Positions 1 to 5,977 of a stretch of DNA of 32,926 nucleotides are shown one piece after another. The notes beneath the pieces were generated by a model, which saw only the letters and a program-made list of their open reading frames with translations, was not told the origin of the DNA and made no database searches. The position numbers and the translations under genes were made by a program. Location: contig CAIUGU010000146.1 of the NCBI GenBank assembly GCA_903898785.1, positions 1 to 32,926 on the forward strand. The letters are read 5' to 3'. The stretch's first letter is position 1, and each line of letters starts with the position of its first letter. This stretch comes from an uncultured Pseudomonadota bacterium (lineage in GTDB: Bacteria; Pseudomonadota; Gammaproteobacteria; Steroidobacterales; Steroidobacteraceae).

Positions 1-304
1 CGCGGGCGTGCTGCTGTCGCTCGACGGCCTGCATCCGCCATCGATGGGCGCTCGAGTCACGTTCGCCGGTGGCAGGCCGGTCGTCACCGACGGTCCGTTC
101 CCGGAGACCAAGGAGGTGCTGGGTGGCTACTGGATGATCCGCGTGAAGTCGAAGCAGGAAGCCATCGACTGGGCCAAGCGCTGCCCCGCATCCGGCAACG
201 AGATCATCGAGGTCCGGCAGGTGCAGGAGTTCGAGGACTTCACGCCGGAGGTACAGGCGGCCGTCGGGGACCCGGCGAAGTTCGAGGATCTGCAGAAGGG
301 GTGA
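1..304 (+). CDS. YciI/DGPF-domain protein, 3' part (5' end outside window)
   Basis: The frame is open from the first bases, so the N-terminus lies upstream. A GTG at 8 falls mid-domain and is unlikely to be the start. The visible 100 residues contain the family hallmark DGPFPETKE followed by LGGYWMIRVKSKQEAIDWA and end in a typical C-terminal helix. YciI-like (DGPF) proteins have a dimeric alpha+beta barrel fold. They are often encoded next to ECF sigma factors, which cannot be checked here because the upstream side is cut off. The biochemical role of most DGPF proteins is unknown. The family call is firm and the function is not. Confidence 0.85.
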   Translation, partial: AGVLLSLDGLHPPSMGARVTFAGGRPVVTDGPFPETKEVLGGYWMIRVKSKQEAIDWAKRCPASGNEIIEVRQVQEFEDFTPEVQAAVGDPAKFEDLQKG

Positions 305-330
305 GGGGGCGTAGCGCCAAAGAAGAAACC

Positions 331-402
331 GGCCAACTTCGTTGGCGAATGGTCTACCGACAGGGTGGCCGACTTTGTCGGCGAATAGCCTATCGGCGGG
401 CC
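331..402. repeat. Two tandem 36-bp REP-like hairpin units
   Basis: Units 331-366 and 367-402 are adjacent and align without gaps, differing almost only by transitions. Each begins with a small hairpin: GCCAAC-TTC-GTTGGC in the first and GCCGAC-TTT-GTCGGC in the second. The A-to-G change in the left arm is matched by T-to-C in the right arm, so pairing is preserved. Both continue with GGCGAAT and a CTAYCGRC block. This looks like an intergenic palindromic element. No RAYT transposase is visible in the window. Confidence 0.75.
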
Positions 403-403
403 A

Positions 404-421
404 GAGTCCGATGGAGGACTC
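404..421. repeat. Small inverted repeat next to the tandem units
   Basis: GAGTCC at 404-409 and GGACTC at 416-421 form a 6-bp stem with a 6-nt loop. It sits just after the two 36-bp units and just before the stop codon of the PIN gene. No T-run follows on either strand, so a terminator role is uncertain. Confidence 0.4.
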
Positions 422-429
422 GAGCCGGG

Positions 430-942
430 CTACGCCGCTGCCTTTCTCGGCCTGCCGCGGGGCCGGTGGCGAGCGACCGCAGCGGGAACTGCGGCGTAGT
501 TCGCGCGCTCTTCATTGACTCCCGTCATGAACGGGTTGCGGACGATGAGTGAGTCGAATACCATTCCGTGCTGCAGGTCTTCGGTGAGCAAGACCTTGCA
601 GCCCTGCAGCTGCGCAGCCGCCACGATCGTGCAATCCCACCAGCTCAGGCGATACCGTCTCTCGACTTCGCGAGCCGCCAACAGGACTTCGCTGTCAGTC
701 GGACGAGGGTCCCATGTCAGCAGGGATCGTACGTCGCTCCATGCCTCTTCTGCCGGCAACCCCGGCTTCAGTTTCCGTGTCACCGTGACATAGAACTCGT
801 TGATCGCCTGAATGCTCGTCCGGCCTGTGCGCTGCTGCCACAACCGGCTTACCCACTCCTGGGCAGCTCGTTGTTTCGCTTCCGCGGCGGCGTCCCTCAA
901 GTAGACGAAGATATTGGCATCAACGAAGACTGGCGCGGTCAT
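430..942 (-). CDS. PIN-domain ribonuclease toxin (VapC-like) with AT-hook-like tail
   Basis: The product is a 170-residue PIN-fold protein, probably the Mg-dependent RNase toxin of a toxin-antitoxin pair. The acidic active-site set is visible: D8 in VFVDANIF, E49 in INEF, D103 in WWDCTI and D122 in LTEDL. The ATG at 942 is chosen because GGGAGG lies just upstream and the fold starts there; the open frame continues further 5'. The start overlaps the antitoxin gene by 23 bp, so translation is probably coupled. Typical relatives end near the VRNPF motif (residues 134-138). This protein continues about 32 residues and finishes with PRGRPRK (161-167), the core of a classical AT-hook. The tail could bind DNA or could be read-through after loss of an ancestral stop. 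Confidence 0.85.
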   Translation of the reverse strand: MTAPVFVDANIFVYLRDAAAEAKQRAAQEWVSRLWQQRTGRTSIQAINEFYVTVTRKLKPGLPAEEAWSDVRSLLTWDPRPTDSEVLLAAREVERRYRLSWWDCTIVAAAQLQGCKVLLTEDLQHGMVFDSLIVRNPFMTGVNEERANYAAVPAAVARHRPRGRPRKAAA

Positions 943-1162
943 GCAACGCCTCCCTTGAAGGCAATGCCGTACCCTCGCGGTTGATCCGGCGAGGCTTCCG
1001 GGCCAGGAAATCCTGCATGGCACTCTCATACACGCGAGCTTCATGCATCGTCTGTTGCAGCAGGTCGCCGATGAATCTGGACAGGCTCTTGTCATGCCTC
1101 GCCGCATGCGCCCGCGCCCACGCAGCCACCTTTTCGTCGAGCGTCACGGTGATGTTCTTCAT
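920..1162 (-). CDS. Ribbon-helix-helix-like antitoxin
   Basis: The product is an 80-residue protein. An N-terminal beta strand, MKNITVTLDEKV, is followed by helices WARAHAARHDKSLSRFIGDLLQQ, the usual layout of an RHH DNA-binding dimer. The C-terminal half is basic and probably extended, and would wrap the toxin. The start at 1162 has GGAG 7 nt upstream. An in-frame ATG further upstream at 1207 would cover the promoter and operator and is rejected. It is the first gene of the pair and overlaps the PIN gene. By family behaviour it neutralises the toxin and represses its own promoter, which fits the palindrome just upstream. Confidence 0.8.
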   Translation of the reverse strand: MKNITVTLDEKVAAWARAHAARHDKSLSRFIGDLLQQTMHEARVYESAMQDFLARKPRRINREGTALPSREALHDRASLR

Positions 1163-1176
1163 GCCCACTCCACTAT

Positions 1177-1193
1177 TACACGATTTCCGTGTA
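1177..1193 (-). promoter_or_regulatory. Palindromic operator of the toxin-antitoxin pair
   Basis: TACACG and CGTGTA form perfect 6-bp arms around a 5-bp spacer, immediately downstream of the -10 element and about 15 bp before the antitoxin start. A dimeric RHH antitoxin bound here would block transcription initiation. The region is locally AT-rich against a GC-rich background. Confidence 0.6.
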
Positions 1194-1196
1194 TTT

Positions 1197-1226
1197 ATTA
1201 TGCACACCGCAAGCGGGCACGTGCAA
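1197..1226 (-). promoter_or_regulatory. Sigma-70-type promoter of the toxin-antitoxin pair
   Basis: Read on the minus strand, TTGCAC (1226-1221) is separated by 18 bp from CATAAT (1202-1197). Both hexamers are close to consensus, and the expected start point falls inside the palindromic operator. Confidence 0.55.
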
Positions 1227-1316
1227 GCCCTTGCCCCGACCGCAAGATTCGGAGTGCAGGGCCATCCGGCACGGGGTAATGTTCAACCGTTACTTGGGAA
1301 CGGCTGACAGCCTGCG

Positions 1317-2168
1317 ATGCGTAAACAGAAGGATCGAACCCAGACAGCTGCCACTGACGCGAGCCGTGTCGCGACGGCGTGTCGGCGGATCGAACGGGCG
1401 GAGTCGGCGCCTTCACTCAAGCAGCTCGCTGCGAGCGCGGGACTGAGCCCTTACCACTTCCATCGAATGTTCAAGAGCGTCACTGGCATGACGCCCAGGG
1501 AGTACGCAGCGACACATCGGGCGGAGCGAGTCCGCGCGGCACTGCGCAACGGCAAGTCGGTTACCGAGGCCGTCGTCTCGGCGGGTTACAACTCCGGCAG
1601 CCGCTTCTACGAAAAGTCGACAGCGCACCTCGGCATGACACCCACGCAGTTCCGCAAAGGTGGGGACGGCTCTACCATCCGCTTCGCCATCGGCCAGTGC
1701 TCGCTGGGCGCGATTCTTGTCGCGCAGAGTGATAAAGGCATTTGCGCGATCCTGATGGGCGACGACGCCGACGAACTCGCCCGCGACCTGCAGGAGCGCT
1801 TTCCGAACGCAACGCTGGTCGGCGGCGACCGCACATTCGAAAAGCTGGTTGCGCAGGTGGTGGGCTTTGTCGAGGCCCCACGGCTGGGCCTCGACCTGCC
1901 GCTCGACATCCGCGGTACCGCGTTCCAGCAGCGCGTGTGGAAGGCGCTGCAGAAGATCCCGGCCGGAAAGACGGAGAGCTACGCTGAGATTGCGAAGCGC
2001 ATCGGTTCGCCCAGCTCGACCCGCGCAGTCGCAGGTGCGTGCGCCGCCAATGCCATTGCAGTCGCGATCCCGTGCCATCGTGTCGTCCGAACGGATGGCG
2101 GGCTGTCGGGTTATCGCTGGGGTGTCGAGCGCAAGCGCGCGCTGCTCGAGAGTGAAGCTACCGAATGA
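1317..2168 (+). CDS. ada: Ada-like AraC regulator / O6-methylguanine-DNA methyltransferase, lacking the zinc methyl-phosphotriester domain
   Basis: The product has 283 residues. Residues 15-115 are an AraC-type double helix-turn-helix (LKQLAASAGLSPYHFHRMFK, then VTEAVVSAGYNSGSRFYEK). Residues 120-280 are an O6-alkylguanine-DNA alkyltransferase with the acceptor motif PCHRV (C253) and the FQQRVWKAL and AGKTESYAEIA segments of the DNA-binding part. Full-length Ada (about 350 residues) begins with a four-Cys zinc domain that accepts methyl groups from phosphotriesters and switches on activation. Here it is absent and the toxin-antitoxin locus lies directly upstream. The protein should repair O6-methylguanine, but how it senses damage is unclear. 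ATG 1317 is the first in-frame ATG; its ribosome site is weak. The gene ends in an ATGA overlap with alkB. Confidence 0.9.
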   Translation: MRKQKDRTQTAATDASRVATACRRIERAESAPSLKQLAASAGLSPYHFHRMFKSVTGMTPREYAATHRAERVRAALRNGKSVTEAVVSAGYNSGSRFYEKSTAHLGMTPTQFRKGGDGSTIRFAIGQCSLGAILVAQSDKGICAILMGDDADELARDLQERFPNATLVGGDRTFEKLVAQVVGFVEAPRLGLDLPLDIRGTAFQQRVWKALQKIPAGKTESYAEIAKRIGSPSSTRAVAGACAANAIAVAIPCHRVVRTDGGLSGYRWGVERKRALLESEATE

Positions 2169-2818
2169 CGCTGGAGCTGTTTGGTCCAGACGAGTCCACG
2201 GCAGCCACTCGTGAAGACCTGCTGCCAGGCGTCGTTGTGCTCCGGCGCTGGACGCTTGCGGTCGATGCAGCGTTGGTCGCCGCAGCTCACGGTGTCACGA
2301 CGATCTCGCCGGTCCGCCACATGATGACACCGGGCGGCTTCACGATGTCCGTTGCGATGAGCAATTGCGGCGAGTGGGGCTGGGTCACGGATCGGAAGGG
2401 CTATCGCTACGATCGCATCGATCCTGAGACAGGGACGCCATGGCCTGCGATGCCCGCGATTTTCCAGTCACTGGCAACGGAGGCTGCAGAGGAGGCCGGC
2501 TACAAGAACTTCATGCCGGACGCATGCCTGATCAATCGCTACGAACCCGGCGCGCGGATGTCGCTGCATCAGGATCGCAATGAGCGCGACTTCGGGCAGC
2601 CCATCGTGTCGGTGTCGCTCGGCTTACCCGCGGTGTTCCAGTTCGGCGGCGACAAGCGCTCGGACAAGACGCTGCGGGTAACGCTGTCTCACGGCGACGT
2701 GATCGTGTGGGGCGGCCCGGCCCGATTGCGCTTCCACGGCATCCTGCCGCTCAAACCGGGTCAGCATCCGCTGCTGGGCGCCCAGCGCCTCAACCTGACG
2801 TTCCGCAGAGCCGGCTGA
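2165..2818 (+). CDS. alkB: AlkB, Fe(II)/2-oxoglutarate-dependent DNA dealkylase
   Basis: AlkB oxidatively removes methyl groups from 1-methyladenine and 3-methylcytosine. The product is 217 residues, essentially the length of the E. coli enzyme. The iron ligands are visible as H135 and D137 (SLHQDRNE) and H191 (RFHGI). The 2-oxoglutarate-binding arginines are R208 and R214 (QRLNLTFR). The NRYEPGARMSLHQD block is diagnostic. The start codon overlaps the stop of the Ada-like gene (ATGA), so the two form a translationally coupled alkylation-repair operon, the same pairing as E. coli ada-alkB. The gene ends one base before the convergent DUF6644 gene. Confidence 0.95.
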   Translation: MTLELFGPDESTAATREDLLPGVVVLRRWTLAVDAALVAAAHGVTTISPVRHMMTPGGFTMSVAMSNCGEWGWVTDRKGYRYDRIDPETGTPWPAMPAIFQSLATEAAEEAGYKNFMPDACLINRYEPGARMSLHQDRNERDFGQPIVSVSLGLPAVFQFGGDKRSDKTLRVTLSHGDVIVWGGPARLRFHGILPLKPGQHPLLGAQRLNLTFRRAG

Positions 2819-2819
2819 A

Positions 2820-3305
2820 TTACCAGTAACCGATCAGGCGACCTGCGCCGACGGCGATCAGCCAGCTTGCGAGCGAGACGCCACCCGCCACCGCGAGCTG
2901 TGACGACTCCCTTGCAGTGGGTTCACGGATCTCACGGTGTTGCCAGGCATCGAACCGCGACAGCACGACGACATTGAGCAACCCGAATGCGATGGCTGCA
3001 AACTTGATCAGCAGGAACGGATTGCCGACGTACTCGGTGGCGTTGGTCGACAGCAGGCACAGGCCGCTCAAGGCCGCGACACCGAAGCCGGCGGCGGCCA
3101 GCGGCACGGTGGGCCTTGCGATCAGCGCGAGCGGCACGCGTCGCCACAACCCCACGAGCCGCAGATCGAGCACCAGCACCGAGCCGAACAGCGTCGACAA
3201 CCCGAGGATGTGGGCCAGGTTGATGACCCCGTAGGCCCAGACACCGGCGCCGCGCACGGCGGCGCCGAGTGCCGAGCCCTCGACCCAGGCAAGAAGCTCC
3301 GGCAC
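2820..3305 (-). CDS. DUF6644-like four-helix membrane protein
   Basis: The product has 161 residues and about four hydrophobic helices: around 22-47 (YGVINLAHILGLSTLFGSVLVL), 65-85, 98-115 and 135-157. A conserved His lies in the first helix (H32) and Arg/Asp residues lie in the loops. This resembles small CopD- or cytochrome-b-like inner-membrane proteins found beside DUF6152 proteins. The start is GTG at 3305, 9 nt after the stop of the DUF6152 gene, so the two are co-transcribed. The paired occurrence suggests a shared task in redox or metal handling, but this is unproven. Confidence 0.7.
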   Translation of the reverse strand: MPELLAWVEGSALGAAVRGAGVWAYGVINLAHILGLSTLFGSVLVLDLRLVGLWRRVPLALIARPTVPLAAAGFGVAALSGLCLLSTNATEYVGNPFLLIKFAAIAFGLLNVVVLSRFDAWQHREIREPTARESSQLAVAGGVSLASWLIAVGAGRLIGYW

Positions 3306-3314
3306 TGTCTGGCG

Positions 3315-3692
3315 CTAGTCGCGGCCCGGATAGACGTCGTACAGCTTGCCGTTGTACGTGACGCGTTCGGTCTTCACCTCGAACTTCTTTGCATCGAGAC
3401 TGCGATGACCGCGGATCGTCACCTGCGCGCCGACAGGCAGCGTGTCGGCCTTGAGTCCGGCAGCGGCCGTGCGCGGCGAAGGCGCCAGCGTGATGTCCCA
3501 CACCTGGCCCTCTACCTTGATCTTCATCGCGGCATGCGGACCGTTGAGGTTCACGGGCGACTCGACCGTGCCCGTCAGTTCAATGTGGTCGCGCGCCTGG
3601 CCACCCCAGCCGTGGTGGGCAACCGCAGGCAGCGCCGCGAGCGCAAGCGCTCCCGTCCCCAGCATCGAGATCGCAAACAGCTTCGAATTCAT
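3315..3692 (-). CDS. DUF6152-type exported protein
   Basis: The product has 125 residues. A Sec signal peptide is clear (MNSKLFAISMLGTGALALAA), with likely cleavage after AVA at residue 25. The mature protein then begins HHGWGG, two histidines at its very N-terminus, which could bind a metal through the free amino end (inference). The rest is a small beta-rich domain (ITLAPSPR, GAQVTIRGHRS, YDVYPGRD). GAGAGGGG precedes the ATG. It lies 36 nt downstream of the PQQ-type dehydrogenase and 9 nt upstream of the DUF6644 gene, forming a probable three-gene operon. Function is unknown. Confidence 0.75.
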   Translation of the reverse strand: MNSKLFAISMLGTGALALAALPAVAHHGWGGQARDHIELTGTVESPVNLNGPHAAMKIKVEGQVWDITLAPSPRTAAAGLKADTLPVGAQVTIRGHRSLDAKKFEVKTERVTYNGKLYDVYPGRD

Positions 3693-3728
3693 GGCCCCTC
3701 TCCCGTTGTGATGCCAGTGAAGAACAGG

Positions 3729-4904
3729 TCAGCCGTGCCTGGGCGCCGGCTCGACGCGCAGCACGCGTCCGCGCGGGCTGTCGGTCAGCAGATAGAGAAA
3801 GCCGTCGGCACCCTGCCGCACATGGCGAATACGCTCGTTGATGTCGCCGAGGTAGCGCGTCTCGCTCGTCACCTTGTAGCCGTTCAGCTCAAGCCGCACG
3901 AGCGCTCCGGGACTCAGCGAGCCCACGAACAGGTCGCCCTGCCATTCCGGAAACGCGGCGCCGGTGTAGAAGTCCGCGCCCGATGGCGCGATGACCGGAT
4001 CCCAGTAATACACGGGCTGCTCCATGCCGGCCTTGGCGGTGATGCCATCGCCGATCTTGAAGCCCGAGTATTCACGCCCGTAGGTGATGACAGGCCAGCC
4101 GTAGTTCTTGCCGGCTTCCGGATGGTTGAGTTCATCGCCACCGCGCGCGCCATGCTCGAGCGTCCACAGCTCGCCGGACTCCGGATGCAGCGCCGCGCCT
4201 TGCAGGTTGCGATGGCCGTAGGACCAGATCTCGGGCCGCGCCCCTTGCCGGCGCACGAAGGGATTGTCGCTCGGCACCGTGCCATCCGGGTTGATGCGCA
4301 CCACCTTGCCGATGGTGGTGGTGAGGTCCTGCACGAGCGGCCGCTGGTTCTGGCGATCGCCCGTCGTGATGAACAGCGTGCCGTCCGAACGGAACACGAG
4401 CCGCGAGCCCCAGTGGTTACCGCTCGACACCTTCGGGGTTTGCCGCCAGATGACGCGCACGTTCTCGAGACCGCGCTCGCCGAGGGTGCCGCGAGCCACT
4501 GCCGTCCCGGCGCCGCCTTCACCCGCTTCGGAATAAGAGAGATACACCAGCCGGTCCTGCGCGAAGTCCGGGCTGAGCGCGACGTCGAGCAGGCCACCCT
4601 GGCCCTGTGCATGCACGCCGGGAACGCCGGCCAGCGGCTCGGAGACCTGGCCGTCGCGACCGACGATGCGCAGGCGCCCCGCGCGCTCGGTAACCAGCAT
4701 GCGGCCATCGGGCAGGAATGCCATCCCCCACGGGTTCTGCAGCCCCTCGGCCACCGTCGTCACCTTCAAAGGCGCGGCAATCGACTGCGGCGTCGGCGAT
4801 TTCGAGCTCGACTGCTGGGCTTCGACAGGGGCGTCGAACATGAGCGCGACCGTGCACCCGAAGCTGGTCAGGGCGATGCGCGCGCGGCTCGGACTCTGGG
4901 GCAT
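3729..4904 (-). CDS. PQQ-dependent sugar dehydrogenase (soluble aldose type, YliI-like)
   Basis: The product has 391 residues: a signal peptide (cleavage near VEA-QQ, residue 29) and a six-bladed beta-propeller of the GSDH/sorbosone dehydrogenase family. Family landmarks are [20 protein letters not shown] (55-74), SGNHWGSR with the presumed catalytic His164, [10 protein letters not shown] (178-187), [13 protein letters not shown] (224-236) and YGWPVITYG (268-276). Family members oxidise aldose sugars in the periplasm with pyrroloquinoline quinone. PQQ biosynthesis genes are not in this window, so cofactor supply is unknown. AAGGAG lies about 7 nt before ATG 4904. It heads the operon with the DUF6152 and DUF6644 genes. 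Confidence 0.88.
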   Translation of the reverse strand: MPQSPSRARIALTSFGCTVALMFDAPVEAQQSSSKSPTPQSIAAPLKVTTVAEGLQNPWGMAFLPDGRMLVTERAGRLRIVGRDGQVSEPLAGVPGVHAQGQGGLLDVALSPDFAQDRLVYLSYSEAGEGGAGTAVARGTLGERGLENVRVIWRQTPKVSSGNHWGSRLVFRSDGTLFITTGDRQNQRPLVQDLTTTIGKVVRINPDGTVPSDNPFVRRQGARPEIWSYGHRNLQGAALHPESGELWTLEHGARGGDELNHPEAGKNYGWPVITYGREYSGFKIGDGITAKAGMEQPVYYWDPVIAPSGADFYTGAAFPEWQGDLFVGSLSPGALVRLELNGYKVTSETRYLGDINERIRHVRQGADGFLYLLTDSPRGRVLRVEPAPRHG

Positions 4905-4928
4905 TAACGGCTCCTTCCCTTGGCGGTT

Positions 4929-4948
4929 CTGGAACTGACTGATTCCAG
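4929..4948. promoter_or_regulatory. Inverted repeat upstream of the sugar dehydrogenase
   Basis: CTGGAA and TTCCAG arms are separated by 8 bp, 25-44 bp upstream of the dehydrogenase start codon. The position fits a repressor or activator site, but no regulator gene is adjacent and the -10/-35 elements are not obvious. Confidence 0.3.
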
Positions 4949-5033
4949 TCGGGAAAGTTCTGGCCAGCGGAAAACCTTGGGGGCGCAGGATGCCACGGGA
5001 TGACGCGGCAGGGAACCGTTACACTGCCGGCGG

Positions 5034-5045
5034 CCCGAATTCGGG
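5034..5045. repeat. 12-bp palindrome after the porin gene
   Basis: CCCGAATTCGGG is a perfect palindrome 11 bp beyond the stop codon of the TorF-like gene, flanked by further G/C. It could form a short terminator-like hairpin, but no T-run follows on the minus strand. Confidence 0.3.
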
Positions 5046-5055
5046 GGCTTATGAC

Positions 5056-5793
5056 CTAGCGGGAAAGATCAAAGCGCCGGGACACCGAGAGGATCACGCG
5101 GCCCTCGCTGCTGCGGACACCGTCAGGCACCCGGTACTGGCGGGTGAAATCGCTGCCATCCACCCAGCTCAGGGACCACTGCCAGACCCCGGCCCGGTAA
5201 CCCATGCGCGTGCCGACATCGTAGTAGGCGTCGCCCCGCCGGTTCCAGTACTCGCCCTCGCTGAAGCCGATGTGGCCGCCGAGCGTCACGCCTTCACTCA
5301 ACGGGAAGTCGATCACCAGCTCGTTGTAGTTCGCGCCTTCGTGCACACCGTTGAATTCGTTGGTCCAGGTGGTGCGCAACGTCAGCCACTCCCAGGTCAC
5401 GCTGGCATACACCTCGGGGTAGCTGCGCAGGCTATCGATCTCGAACGTGCGATAGATGAATCCGCCCTGCCAGCGGACCTGGTCGGAGAAGGCGCCATGG
5501 GCACCCAGCATCAGGTCGATTTCGAGGCTGGGGTCGCTCATGACCCTGCCCTCCCGTGCCGGATCTTCCCGGCCGAGCTTGGCGTTTGCCGCGGAGACGC
5601 CGAGGTCGAGGCCCTTGCCCGAGTACTCGACGGTGACTGCAAGGGAAGGATCCTGCGCCGTTTGCGTGATCCCGCGGAAATCCCGATCGGTCGCGAGTTC
5701 CACCGTGGCAACGACGGACGCCTGCGCTTGGGGCTCGAAGGCCGCCAGCAACAGGGTCAGGTACGCAGGGATGCTCGCTTTCGCTCTCAACAT
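5056..5793 (-). CDS. TorF-family outer-membrane porin-like protein
   Basis: The product has 245 residues: a signal peptide ending near AQA-S (residue 25), then amphipathic beta-strands. The TorF opening is VVATVELATDRDFRGITQT (27-45), followed by many aromatic strands (VYASVTWEWLTLRTTWTNEF, YYDVGTRMGYRAGVWQWSLS) and a C-terminal strand with aromatic F241 (RRFDLSR). TorF proteins are small predicted barrels, linked in some bacteria to TonB-type uptake; substrates are not established. It is a single gene with its start facing uup across a 184-bp gap. Confidence 0.8.
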   Translation of the reverse strand: MLRAKASIPAYLTLLLAAFEPQAQASVVATVELATDRDFRGITQTAQDPSLAVTVEYSGKGLDLGVSAANAKLGREDPAREGRVMSDPSLEIDLMLGAHGAFSDQVRWQGGFIYRTFEIDSLRSYPEVYASVTWEWLTLRTTWTNEFNGVHEGANYNELVIDFPLSEGVTLGGHIGFSEGEYWNRRGDAYYDVGTRMGYRAGVWQWSLSWVDGSDFTRQYRVPDGVRSSEGRVILSVSRRFDLSR

Positions 5794-5977
5794 GGCAGAC
5801 AGCGCTCAGGGAAAGGCTACTGTAGGTGGATCGGCGGGCTCCTGAATCCGTACTTCCGCGTGCAGCCCGGCACTTCTGGGGTTGCCTCCATCGCGCCACG
5901 CCATCGCCCGGGTAATCGGCCGCCCAGTCGGGTATTCTCGCGCCGCCCTGACTACCCGATGGAACGTCCCGCGCCCC

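Noticed and set aside
2937-4907. A 656-codon plus-strand open frame opposite the sugar dehydrogenase and DUF6152/DUF6644 genes
   Set aside because: It is antisense to well-recognised proteins, has Arg/His-rich composition without any domain, and is explained by high GC third positions.
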